A DNA stretch of 64,000 nt from Lachnospiraceae bacterium OM04-12BH (GCA_003490145.1 QULQ01000014.1:1-64000); one strand, 5' to 3'; positions 45,219-53,178 are shown, counted from the first letter of the stretch. The notes: a model not told the origin generated them from the sequence alone. Program-made: numbers and translations.

Positions 45219-46060
45219 TGAAAAAGCAGTTTAAATTTATTGGAAGACATTTGGTTTTACTGTTACTTGCTGTGATCTGGCTGATACCGATCGTATGGCT
45301 TGTCGTTACCTCCTTCAGTGGATATAAGGGAATCAATACTGCCCACTTTTTCCCACAGACATGGTCACTGGATAATTATGTGGCACTGTTCCTAAGGCCG
45401 GACTCTGTAGTCCAGTATAAGAAATGGTTTGCCAATACTCTGGTGATCGCAATCTTTACCGCACTGATCTCTACCATTTTCGTGCTGATGGTTGCCTATA
45501 CCATGAGCTGTATGAGATTTAAGGGCAGAAAGCAGCTGATGAGCTTTGGCATCATTCTGAATATGTTCCCCGGTGTGCTGTCTATGATCGCTGTTTACTT
45601 TATTTTAAAGAGCTTCGGCCTTACCAACAGCCATGTCGGCATGATCATTGTTTACTCGGCAGGAAGCGGACTTGGGTACCTGATCGCAAAGGGCTTTATG
45701 GATACGATCTCAAACTCCCTGCGTGAAGCAGCAAGGCTTGAAGGAGCATCCGAGGCGAAGATCTTCTGGAAGATCATTCTTCCGCTGTCAAAGCCTATTA
45801 TTGTATACACTGTAATCAGCTCTTTCCTGGTTCCCTGGGGAGATTTCGTGTTTGCGAAGCTGATGCTGAACTCAGGTATTTCTACAGACTGGACTGTAGC
45901 TATCGGACTTTATAATATGCTGAATAAGTCTCTGGTGAATAAATACTTCTCTATTTTCTGTGCAGGCGGTGTGATCGTTTCTATCCCGATCTCCATTCTG
46001 TTTGTCATTATGCAGAAGTTCTATGTAGAAGGAATTACCGGAGGTTCTGTAAAGGGTTGA
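45218..46060 (+). CDS. ganQ: Sugar ABC permease, MalG/GanQ-like
   Basis: A 280-residue inner-membrane permease with six helices. The EAA loop EAARLEGASEAKIFWKIILP is near residue 171 and the N-terminal WLIPIVWLVVTSFSGYKG is typical of MalG-like proteins. Its ATG overlaps the ganP stop (TAATG). Four bases separate it from the LacI gene, so the regulator is in the same transcript. Confidence 0.92.
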   Translation: MKKQFKFIGRHLVLLLLAVIWLIPIVWLVVTSFSGYKGINTAHFFPQTWSLDNYVALFLRPDSVVQYKKWFANTLVIAIFTALISTIFVLMVAYTMSCMRFKGRKQLMSFGIILNMFPGVLSMIAVYFILKSFGLTNSHVGMIIVYSAGSGLGYLIAKGFMDTISNSLREAARLEGASEAKIFWKIILPLSKPIIVYTVISSFLVPWGDFVFAKLMLNSGISTDWTVAIGLYNMLNKSLVNKYFSIFCAGGVIVSIPISILFVIMQKFYVEGITGGSVKG

Positions 46061-46064
46061 TCGT

Positions 46065-47066
46065 ATGGAAACAAAGAAAAAGACCATCGATGACATTGCC
46101 AGGGATCTTCATATATCCAAGACCACGGTATCGAGGGCAATTTCCGGAAAGGGAAGGATCAGTGAGGAAACAAGGCGCAGGGTGCTTGCCTATATCAATG
46201 AATATAATTACAGGCCAAGTGCCATCGCTAAGGGACTTGCCAAGTCCAGAACCTTTAATATTGCCTTTGTGATGCCGGGTGATTACAGCAGTTCAGATCT
46301 CCCCTTCTTCCAGAAGTGTATGTGGGGGATCAGCCGGACGGCCTCACGGATGGACTATGACCTGATCGTATCCATGGTGGAAGAAGGGGATATTTCCCAG
46401 CTTGTCAGACTGGTAGACAGACAGAAGATCGATGGGGTCATCCTGGCAAGAACAACAGAAAAGGATGAACCGGTGGCATATCTGCTGGCAAATCAGATTC
46501 CGTTTGTGACAGCCGGATCTGCGGCGGAGGAGTCGATCATACAGGTGGATAATGACCATTTTTCTGCCTGTAAGGAGCTGACCAGCATCCTGATCTATAA
46601 AGGGATCAGGAGGATAGCATTAATTGGTGGCAGCAACAGCTATATTGTCAATCAGAAAAGACTGATGGGATTCCGGGAAGCCTTTATGCAGGCAGGAGCT
46701 TTTCTGGACACCAGCCTGGTCTATACAGACATTGAGAATCCTGTGAGAATAGAAAGTGCTGTGGAAGAAATCCTGGAGAAAAAAGCGGAGTGTATCATTG
46801 CCATGGACGATTCGATCTGTGGTTACGTCCTTAGCAAGCTGAGCAGGGAGCAGTGCCGGATACCTGAGGATGTCAGGGTGGCATCCTTCTACAACAGTAC
46901 GATGCTGGAGCAGCATCAGCCGGCGATCACAGCGCTGAACTTTGATGTGACGGAGCTTGGCATGGTATGCTGCAGTACACTTCTGGATGCTATCGATAAG
47001 AAAGAAATAAATAGAAAAACCCTTCTTGGCTATGAAGTGCTGATGAAGGAATCTACACAGAAATAA
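46065..47066 (+). CDS. LacI-family regulator of the galactan locus
   Basis: A 333-residue LacI/GalR protein. TIDDIARDLHISKTTVSRAI (residues 7-26) is the DNA-recognition helix-turn-helix; NYRPSAIAKGLAKSRT is the hinge; the C-terminal effector lobe ends FDVTELGMVCCSTLLDAIDK. It is encoded directly behind ganQ and is expected to bind the ATTGYGCAT sites in the divergent region. The ribosome site (GGTTGA) is weak, so expression may depend on coupling to ganQ. It is analogous to Bacillus GanR. Confidence 0.88.
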   Translation: METKKKTIDDIARDLHISKTTVSRAISGKGRISEETRRRVLAYINEYNYRPSAIAKGLAKSRTFNIAFVMPGDYSSSDLPFFQKCMWGISRTASRMDYDLIVSMVEEGDISQLVRLVDRQKIDGVILARTTEKDEPVAYLLANQIPFVTAGSAAEESIIQVDNDHFSACKELTSILIYKGIRRIALIGGSNSYIVNQKRLMGFREAFMQAGAFLDTSLVYTDIENPVRIESAVEEILEKKAECIIAMDDSICGYVLSKLSREQCRIPEDVRVASFYNSTMLEQHQPAITALNFDVTELGMVCCSTLLDAIDKKEINRKTLLGYEVLMKESTQK

Positions 47067-47102
47067 AAGGAAATAAGAAATGACCTGAAATATGGAGGAG
47101 AT

Positions 47103-48953
47103 ATGGATAAATTTGTTGTAAATATCATTCATCGCCCGGAGATGGTTCCTGAATATGCAGAAAAGGTGACCGGACATGGCAAGGAAGAAAATATCGGCAG
47201 AAAAGCACTGCTTACAGAATCTCTGGATATTTTCAGATTCCAGCAGGAAACGGCACATAAGAATGGACTGAAAACGACCATTCAGATGACCTATGCCAGT
47301 TTATTTAATGAAGAAGCGATCGCTATCGCAAAGGAAGACCATGAAAGGTATGGAGATGAGATCGCACTTTCTCTGCTTGGACTGCCCTGTAAGGAATTCC
47401 GGGAGAAATACAAGACCAAGGATTTCTGCATCTGGATGTTTTCCATGGAAGACAAGAAGTCTATCGTTGATGATGTGTTTGGAAAATTCCATGACATTTT
47501 TGGATTCTATCCGGAGTCTACAGGCTCCTATTACATGGATGCGGAGCTGACCAACTATATTAAGGAAACCTATCCTTCTGTCAAGTGTGCAGTAGCGACG
47601 TGCTGGGAGGAAGGTCCAAAGGCCTACCATACCTGTAATAATTCCTGGTATACACTGATGGATGGCGGTCCATGGAATCCCTGGATTCCCAGCAAACAGA
47701 ACATTCATGCACCGGCAGCAAATGAAGCAGAGGACAGCGGTATCGTGGCAATCCCACATCTGTCCAGAGACCTGCTTGCCTGCTATGACGGAAATGGATC
47801 CAATTTTGGAACCCATCCCCAGAATGTACTGCGTGGCATGATCTATGACACCAAAACCTGGGAGTATCCTTATCTGTATAATCTCATCGACCAGTACAGG
47901 GATCTGGAGAAGTATAATAATGGTTATGCTTATAATATGATGTTTGTCGGACCCGGCTGGTTAAACAAGATGGGACGCTGGGAGGCACCCTATGAGCTGC
48001 TGAAAAAGTCTTATGAAGATGGTATGGCCTACTATGGACAGCTGAAGAAGGAAGGCAAGCTGGAAGATATGACCATGGCAGAATTTGCAGATTACTTCCG
48101 CAGTAAGAAGACCTATACAGAACCGGAATGTGCACTCTGGAGAGATATCCTGTACGGATCAGACAAGCAGCTTTTCTGGTACTGTGATCCTTATATGAGA
48201 GCCTGCATCAATATGAACCAGGGCGGTGCCCTTGTTGATCTGCGTCCCTATGCAGCCAAGCTGAAATGGGAAGTGGGGATCGGAACACCTCATGTCCAGG
48301 ATGCCTCCTATCCGTTCCTGATCCAGGAAAAATATAGAGCCGGCTACTTTACCCATTATGCAGGCGAGGGAACCGTAAGAAGTGCCAAGCTGACCTATAA
48401 CGGAGAAGAGGTGGATCTGTGCCTTTGCCGCACCCATGCGAAGTTCAGTGAAGAAGTCATTGAGGACGGTAAGAAAAAGAGGATCCTGACACTGAACCCG
48501 GTAGATATTGAGTTTTATGACCTGACAGTAACCCTTCAGACCAGAGTGATCTTTACAGAGGGAAGCTCTGAGATCGAGATGGAAAGAAGCGTTCTATCCA
48601 TGAGCAATCCTGATGCAGAGGTGGAGCTGAATGAATATATGGTAGCCTGCTATGGCACCACAGAATATCCGGAGGATATGACAGGCATCACTCTGACCTG
48701 CAGGGGAAAGGAAGATAAGAGCATTGCCTATGCCTATAAGTGCAGGGAAGAAGAGGAAGAGGGAGCAGCGAGCGTTGAGGCAGTGATCCCTCCTGTAGAA
48801 ACAAAGGTTTCCATGAGATCCTCTGACAGCAGTGCAGCAGGCTATATCAGAGAGGGATATGCGTTTTCACCGATGTTTACGCTGGGATATAAGTCGAAGT
48901 TAAAGGATAAGGAGGTAGTTTCTACATGGCTCAGGCTGGAAAAGGCAGATTAA
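47103..48953 (+). CDS. Unrecognised 616-residue protein in the galactan locus
   Basis: No signal peptide. I do not recognise a named family. The first ~300 residues look like a (beta/alpha) barrel of the deacetylase/GH57-like kind: FHDIFGFYPESTGSYYMDAE, LTNYIKETYPSVKCAVATCW and DSGIVAIPHLSRDLLACYDG, followed by FVGPGWLNKMGRWEAPYELL. After about residue 360 the sequence turns beta-rich (DLCLCRTHAKF, LTVTLQTRVIFTEGSSEIEM), as in the accessory domains of glycoside hydrolases. Placement between the LacI gene and the GH53 galactanase suggests an enzyme of galactan-side-chain breakdown. GGAGG lies 5 bp before the ATG. Confidence 0.6.
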   Translation: MDKFVVNIIHRPEMVPEYAEKVTGHGKEENIGRKALLTESLDIFRFQQETAHKNGLKTTIQMTYASLFNEEAIAIAKEDHERYGDEIALSLLGLPCKEFREKYKTKDFCIWMFSMEDKKSIVDDVFGKFHDIFGFYPESTGSYYMDAELTNYIKETYPSVKCAVATCWEEGPKAYHTCNNSWYTLMDGGPWNPWIPSKQNIHAPAANEAEDSGIVAIPHLSRDLLACYDGNGSNFGTHPQNVLRGMIYDTKTWEYPYLYNLIDQYRDLEKYNNGYAYNMMFVGPGWLNKMGRWEAPYELLKKSYEDGMAYYGQLKKEGKLEDMTMAEFADYFRSKKTYTEPECALWRDILYGSDKQLFWYCDPYMRACINMNQGGALVDLRPYAAKLKWEVGIGTPHVQDASYPFLIQEKYRAGYFTHYAGEGTVRSAKLTYNGEEVDLCLCRTHAKFSEEVIEDGKKKRILTLNPVDIEFYDLTVTLQTRVIFTEGSSEIEMERSVLSMSNPDAEVELNEYMVACYGTTEYPEDMTGITLTCRGKEDKSIAYAYKCREEEEEGAASVEAVIPPVETKVSMRSSDSSAAGYIREGYAFSPMFTLGYKSKLKDKEVVSTWLRLEKAD

Positions 48954-49144
48954 ATTACAGATGTCCTTCCTGTTTTATGAGAGATCTGGACATTGATATG
49001 TTTTATGATAAAGAGAAAAATGAGTACTATTGCATGCGCTGCCAGTATGTAGGTACGGAAGAAGATGTACTTGAAAAGAACGAAATGGTAAGGTTCCGCT
49101 ATAAAGATATGTATAAGCGCTTTACGAAATTCGATTTTGAGTAA
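48926..49144 (+). CDS. Small zinc-ribbon protein
   Basis: A 72-residue protein with two CxxC knuckles, CPSC (Cys13, Cys16) and CMRC (Cys36, Cys39), forming a zinc ribbon, and an aromatic, basic C-terminus (RFRYKDMYKRFTKFDFE). AAGGAGG gives its own good ribosome site inside the end of the 616-residue gene, which it overlaps by 28 bp. Translational overlap suggests a linked role; it may bind nucleic acid or be a folding partner. It is not a recognised family. Confidence 0.65.
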   Translation: MAQAGKGRLNYRCPSCFMRDLDIDMFYDKEKNEYYCMRCQYVGTEEDVLEKNEMVRFRYKDMYKRFTKFDFE

Positions 49145-49206
49145 TGGCAATGAGAAGACCGTTTCTTATGGTTTTTGATTGCAGATGATTGATTGTATCT
49201 GCCTTT

Positions 49207-49247
49207 GTCCCCCGGCCGCACAGCAGCCGGGGGACATTGTGCATTAT
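49207..49247 (+). promoter_or_regulatory. Strong hairpin and gan operator-like site before GH53
   Basis: GTCCCCCGGC (49207-49216) and GCCGGGGGAC (49226-49235) form a perfect ten-base stem. Right behind it is ATTGTGCATTAT (49236-49247), the fourth copy of the motif found upstream of ganS. There is no T-run, so the hairpin may stabilise RNA or act as a weak terminator. Confidence 0.5.
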
Positions 49248-49263
49248 CAGGAAGGAGTACCCG

Positions 49264-50406
49264 ATGAAATATTATAAGGGAATGGATCTTTCCACGCTGA
49301 TCGAGGTGGAAAGCTGTGGTGGAAAATTTTATGATGGGGCAGAGGCAGAGGATGCTGTTGCCATTCTGAAGCGGTATGGGATGAATGCGGTCAGGATCCG
49401 TCTGTTCAATGATCCCTATTCAGAAAAGGGAGAGCCTTATGGGGCGGGAACCAATGATCTCGAGACAGCACTGGCTCTTGCAAAAAGAGCAAGAAAAGCA
49501 GGACTTGACATTCTGTTAGATTACCATTACAGTGATTTTTGGGCAGATCCAGGCAAACAGTTTATCCCAAAAGCATGGAAGGGATATTCTGTAGAAGAAC
49601 TGGAACAGGCAGTTTATGATTACACAAGGGAAACCCTGCTGGCTTTTGAAAGCAAAGACCTTTTACCGGATATGGTACAGGTAGGAAATGAGCTTACGAA
49701 CGGACTGCTCTGGCCATATGGCAGGAAACCGGAATATGATAATATCGCCAGATTTGTCAGTGCCGGCATCAGGGCAGTGAGGGAGATCTCGGAACAGGCG
49801 CTACTTACAGGGCTCCGGGATGAGAAGATAAAGGTGATGATCCATCTTGACAATGGCGGCAATAATGAAATGTACCGTGACTGGTTCGATCATTATGTGG
49901 AGCGTGGGGAGGACTTTGACATCATTGGACTTTCCTATTATCCTTTCTGGCATGGCACCTTTGATATGCTCGAGTATAATATGAAGGATATGGCTGAGAG
50001 GTACCATAAGGAGCTGATCATAGCCGAGGTATCCATGGGCTTTACCATGGAGGATTATGCTGCCTATGAAAGGCTGGCACCATCTGAACGAAAGGGAATG
50101 GCGACCAGACAGGAGCTTGTAGACAGGATAGAATTTCCTATGACGAAGGAGGGCCAGAGGGATTTTATGAAGGAGCTGTTCCGGCGTCTTAAGCAGGTAC
50201 CGGAGCATCTGGCAAGAGGCTTCTTTTACTGGGAACCAGCATGGATTCCGGTAGAAGGCAGTGGGTGGGCCACAAAGAGCTCTCTTGCCTATATCGAAGA
50301 TCCAGGACCCTGTGGAAATGAGTGGGCCAATCAGGCGCTTTTTGATTATGAAGGACATGCGCTTCCCTCTCTTGCAGCGATCAGAGATTACCAGCCTGAA
50401 ATATAA
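49264..50406 (+). CDS. ganB: Arabinogalactan endo-beta-1,4-galactanase (GH53)
   Basis: A 380-residue GH53 enzyme cutting beta-1,4-galactan. KGMDLSTLIEVESCGGKFYD is the family start; RIRLFNDP and LLDYHYSDFWADPGKQ follow; the acid/base is Glu143 (VGNELTNGLLWP) and the nucleophile Glu255 (IIAEVSMGF); GFFYWEPAWIP is near the C-terminus. The ATG at 49264 follows AAGGAG by 10 bp. There is no signal peptide, unlike most galactanases, so it likely acts inside the cell on imported oligosaccharides. Confidence 0.92.
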   Translation: MKYYKGMDLSTLIEVESCGGKFYDGAEAEDAVAILKRYGMNAVRIRLFNDPYSEKGEPYGAGTNDLETALALAKRARKAGLDILLDYHYSDFWADPGKQFIPKAWKGYSVEELEQAVYDYTRETLLAFESKDLLPDMVQVGNELTNGLLWPYGRKPEYDNIARFVSAGIRAVREISEQALLTGLRDEKIKVMIHLDNGGNNEMYRDWFDHYVERGEDFDIIGLSYYPFWHGTFDMLEYNMKDMAERYHKELIIAEVSMGFTMEDYAAYERLAPSERKGMATRQELVDRIEFPMTKEGQRDFMKELFRRLKQVPEHLARGFFYWEPAWIPVEGSGWATKSSLAYIEDPGPCGNEWANQALFDYEGHALPSLAAIRDYQPEI

Positions 50407-50427
50407 ACAGACCAAAGGAGAACTGAT

Positions 50428-50691
50428 ATGGATGAGTTTGATGATGCAGTAGTACGGTGCTTTTTAAAAAAGCAGCGCCAGCTGTTCCCGGAGAATGTGG
50501 CAGAGACACCGGAGGAAGCAGAAGCCTTTCTGCAGGACTGCTTTGCCGTTGTTGTTGATTCTCTGAAGGAGGTATGGGAATTTTTTGAAGAAGAAGGAAT
50601 TGATACGGAGGGCATGAAGGGAGACGATATCCTGAGGGCGGAAGAAGTATTTGATGTAGGAGATGGAAGGTACCTGATTGTAGAAGGTTAA
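50428..50691 (+). CDS. Unrecognised 87-residue acidic protein
   Basis: A small soluble, acidic helical protein: VVRCFLKKQRQLFPENVAET, then EEAEAFLQDCFAVVVDSLKE, and a C-terminal DVGDGRYLIVEG. AAAGGAGAA precedes the ATG, so it is a real gene. It follows GH53 by 21 bp and ends the gan operon at a terminator. I do not recognise a family and see no metal or nucleic-acid motif. Confidence 0.6.
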   Translation: MDEFDDAVVRCFLKKQRQLFPENVAETPEEAEAFLQDCFAVVVDSLKEVWEFFEEEGIDTEGMKGDDILRAEEVFDVGDGRYLIVEG

Positions 50692-50702
50692 GACAGGATA
50701 GA

Positions 50703-50754
50703 CAAAAAAGGCTGTTGCAGTGCACGGAGGCGTGATACTGTGATGGCCTTTTTG
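50703..50754 (+). terminator. Terminator at the end of the gan operon
   Basis: ACAAAAAAGGC (50702-50712) pairs with GGCCTTTTTGT (50745-50755) with an internal partly paired loop. A/T pairs on the outer stem make it bidirectional. Confidence 0.6.
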
Positions 50755-50869
50755 TATCTGGAAAAAAAGATCCAGAGAAGCAAGCTTTGGATTGAATGAA
50801 AAAGCAAATAATGATAAACTGAATGACAGATTCTACAGAATAAGACAAATACAGACTATGCGAAGTGAA

Positions 50870-50896
50870 TTTCGTATAATTTCTTATTTTGCGAAG
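50870..50896 (+). repeat. Inverted recombination-site candidate, left copy 1
   Basis: Left arm TTTCGTATAAT, central TTCTT, right arm ATTTTGCGAAG: the two arms are inverted relative to each other (YTTCGYAWAAT), the layout of a tyrosine-recombinase core site. The same 27-bp unit in inverted orientation is at 52363-52389, differing at two positions (one internal, one at the end). Confidence 0.7.
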
Positions 50897-50912
50897 ATCA
50901 CATTCAAAATTG

Positions 50913-50939
50913 TTTCATGGAATTTCTTATTTTGCGAAG
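50913..50939 (+). repeat. Inverted recombination-site candidate, left copy 2
   Basis: TTTCATGGAAT, TTCTT, ATTTTGCGAAG. The last 18 bases and the following ATCA are identical to copy 1, forming a direct repeat of 23 bp 43 bp apart. The left arm is degenerate. Confidence 0.65.
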
Positions 50940-50980
50940 ATCAAAGCGGGAATATTTTACGATACGGAAAATGCTTTCTA

Positions 50981-51031
50981 TTGATACAAAGGTTAATATA
51001 CAATATATTTTGTATAAAATCAATGTTTCAA
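50981..51031. promoter_or_regulatory. Overlapping divergent promoters inside the recombinase segment
   Basis: Rightward: TTGATA (50981-50986), 17 bp, TATATT (51004-51009), reading the recombinase gene. Leftward, minus strand: TTGATT (51023-51018), 17 bp, TATATT (51000-50995), and also TTGAAA (51031-51026), 18 bp, TATATT (51007-51002). The leftward promoters point away from the polysaccharide genes now but would point to them after inversion between the 27-bp sites. The 50755-51162 stretch otherwise has no gene. Confidence 0.55.
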
Positions 51032-51162
51032 TATGAACTTTAATTGTTTTTTTAGCAATACATAACTGGCAGAGCTTGAAAAACACCGATTTCAAGGGCA
51101 TTATCCAATACTAATTTTTTATGAACCGTCATTTTTATGGTCAGCAGGAAAGGAGTTACCAA

Positions 51163-52314
51163 ATGCCCAGAAGAGGTACCAATATCTACAAACGAAAGGA
51201 TGGAAGATGGGAGGGGAGGATTCCCTATGAGCATCCTTCCCATCAAAAAAAATACCATTCCGTCTACGGAAAGACCTATCAGGAAACAAAACAGAAAATG
51301 GAGCAGGAACGGGAGCTGTTAAGGGTACTGAACAATTACGAAGATCTTGAGATAAAGGCTGCAGCAGAAATCTGGCTGACTGACAGAGATCCCTATCTGA
51401 AGGTATCCACCATAGCAGCCTACAGAAATATCATTGAAACACATATTATCCCACAGACAGGCAATATCAAAGTGACCAGATTTACACAGAGAGAAATGGA
51501 ACGCTTCGCAGCAGGTCTCCGTTCAGCCGAAAAAGGGTATTCTCTGTCTCTTACCTACAGCAGAAGCATTTGTGCACTTCTGCTGACCATTTTGTCCTAT
51601 GCCAGGAAAAAATATGGTTATCATATGATACTGCCTGAAAATCCAATATCCACAGAAAAGAAAAAGCAGCTCCAGCTTCCAGGGGAAAACAGCCTCCACA
51701 GACTGGAGGATTACCTGATCACGCATGCGGAAGACGATACCTGCCTTGGGATTCTGATCGCTTTTCATACGGGTATAAGACTGGGGGAGCTCTGTGCCCT
51801 CACATGGGAATGCATTGACCTTGAGGAAAGCGTTCTTTCTATCAAAAGAAGCATGCAGCGGACATCAGGAAAAATCGAAGCAGGAAAAACAGAGATCGTC
51901 CTGCAGGAGCCAAAATCACTGACCTCCCTCCGGAGCATTCCCCTGCCGCCTGTGCTGCTTCCTTTCCTGAAGCAATACAGGCAGCCGGATCCCTGTTATG
52001 TGATCCGTGGAAAAAAGAAACCCTTTGCAGAGCCAAGGACTGTGCAGTACCGTTTCTCAAAGATCCTTAAGCAATGCCAGTGCGAGGATTTTCATTTTCA
52101 TATGCTCAGACATGCCTTTGCCACCAGATGCATCGATATGGGATTCGATGTCAAAAGTCTCAGTGAAATCCTGGGACACAGCAATGTCCAGATCACCATG
52201 AATCTGTATGTCCACTCTACCATGCAGCGAAAAAAGCAGTTAATGAATCTATTTACAGCAAAGCCACCGGAAGAAATGCAGTATCCGCCTTTATCCTATA
52301 ACACGTCAGAATAA
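51163..52314 (+). CDS. Tyrosine-type site-specific recombinase
   Basis: A 383-residue phage-integrase-family recombinase. An AP2-like arm-binding N-terminus (NIYKRKDGRWEGR), a core-binding domain (62-160) and a complete catalytic domain: Arg206 (HTGIRLGEL), Lys251, His313-x2-Arg316 (HMLRH), His339 (LGHSNV) and Tyr349 (NLYVHST). ATG at 51163 follows AAAGGAG. No phage genes are nearby. The gene lies inside inverted 27-bp sites and directly before the polysaccharide operon, so a DNA-inversion role is more likely than phage integration. A terminator follows it. Confidence 0.92.
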   Translation: MPRRGTNIYKRKDGRWEGRIPYEHPSHQKKYHSVYGKTYQETKQKMEQERELLRVLNNYEDLEIKAAAEIWLTDRDPYLKVSTIAAYRNIIETHIIPQTGNIKVTRFTQREMERFAAGLRSAEKGYSLSLTYSRSICALLLTILSYARKKYGYHMILPENPISTEKKKQLQLPGENSLHRLEDYLITHAEDDTCLGILIAFHTGIRLGELCALTWECIDLEESVLSIKRSMQRTSGKIEAGKTEIVLQEPKSLTSLRSIPLPPVLLPFLKQYRQPDPCYVIRGKKKPFAEPRTVQYRFSKILKQCQCEDFHFHMLRHAFATRCIDMGFDVKSLSEILGHSNVQITMNLYVHSTMQRKKQLMNLFTAKPPEEMQYPPLSYNTSE

Positions 52315-52322
52315 TGGTCAGC

Positions 52323-52348
52323 AGGACGGGAAACCGTCCTGTTTTTCT
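52323..52348 (+). terminator. Terminator after the recombinase gene
   Basis: AGGACGG (52323-52329), loop GAAA, CCGTCCT (52334-52340), then GTTTTTCT. It shields the polysaccharide operon from recombinase transcription in the present orientation. Confidence 0.85.
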
Positions 52349-52362
52349 ATGCTTTCCAGCCA

Positions 52363-52389
52363 TTTCGCAAAATAAGAAATTTTACGAAA
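52363..52389 (-). repeat. Inverted recombination-site candidate, right copy
   Basis: Read on the minus strand: TTTCGTAAAAT, TTCTT, ATTTTGCGAAA. It matches the left copy 1 (50870) over 26 bp with one mismatch, in inverted orientation, 1.47 kb away. It lies 67 bp before the cpsB start codon. A weak rightward promoter (TTTACG 52381, TATATG 52404) overlaps it. Confidence 0.7.
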
Positions 52390-52455
52390 AATATTATTTA
52401 CGATATATGGAACAAATATACAGCAAACATATTTTACATGACGAGGTGAAACGGC

Positions 52456-53178
52456 ATGAAATATATGGATATTCATTCCCATCTGCTGCCTGGCATTGAT
52501 GATGGGGCCAGGGATTTTGAAATAAGCATGGAAATGTTTCGCATCGCAGAGAAAAACGGGATCGGGGCAATGATCCTGACACCCCATTATAAACCCATGC
52601 ATCATAATGCATCACCGGCTACGATCCGGCGGCTGATCAGTGAGATAGAAGAAAAGCTGAAGGAAGAGAAGATAGAGATCCAGCTTTATCCAGGAAACGA
52701 GATCTACTATCACAGTGAAGCTGTCTCACAGGCACTTGAGGGAAGGCTGTGTACCATGGCGGGGAGCAGCTATGTACTTGTGGAATTTAATCCAATGGAT
52801 GAGTTTGAATATATCAGGAATGGTCTGTACCAGTTCCTGGCAGAGGGCTTCCGGCCTGTCCTGGCACATGTGGAGAGATACCGTTGCATGACCGGCAAAG
52901 CTGACCGGGCTGAGGAGCTGACCGGCATGGGAGCTTACATACAGGTAAATGCAGGCAGCGTTATGGGACGCTATGGTCTGCAGACCAAAATGTTTACCAG
53001 AGGTCTGCTGAAAAGAAAAGCGGTTCATTTTGTGGCAACGGATGCCCATGATACGAAAAACAGAGCTCCGGAGCTTAGCGAGTGTGCCAGATTTTTGGCT
53101 AAAAAGTTTGGAGAAGATTACACACGGGAGCTGCTTTATGAGAATCCAATGAAGCTCGTCCAGAATGAATATATATAA
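52456..53178 (+). CDS. cpsB: CpsB/CapC-type tyrosine-protein phosphatase
   Basis: A 240-residue PHP-fold, Mn-dependent phosphatase. MDIHSHLLPGIDDGARD gives metal ligands His7 and His9; LTPHYKPMHH, LVEFNPMD, LAHVERYR and TDAHD give the rest. CpsB removes phosphate from the tyrosine-rich tail of CpsD and so controls capsule or exopolysaccharide chain assembly. GAGGTGA lies before the ATG. It is the first gene of the polysaccharide operon and directly follows the recombinase segment. Confidence 0.92.
   Translation: MKYMDIHSHLLPGIDDGARDFEISMEMFRIAEKNGIGAMILTPHYKPMHHNASPATIRRLISEIEEKLKEEKIEIQLYPGNEIYYHSEAVSQALEGRLCTMAGSSYVLVEFNPMDEFEYIRNGLYQFLAEGFRPVLAHVERYRCMTGKADRAEELTGMGAYIQVNAGSVMGRYGLQTKMFTRGLLKRKAVHFVATDAHDTKNRAPELSECARFLAKKFGEDYTRELLYENPMKLVQNEYI

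Noticed and set aside
51163..52314. Integrase of an integrated phage or ICE
   Set aside because: No phage, relaxase or excision genes on either side; flanking sites are inverted rather than direct, which fits inversion and not integration.
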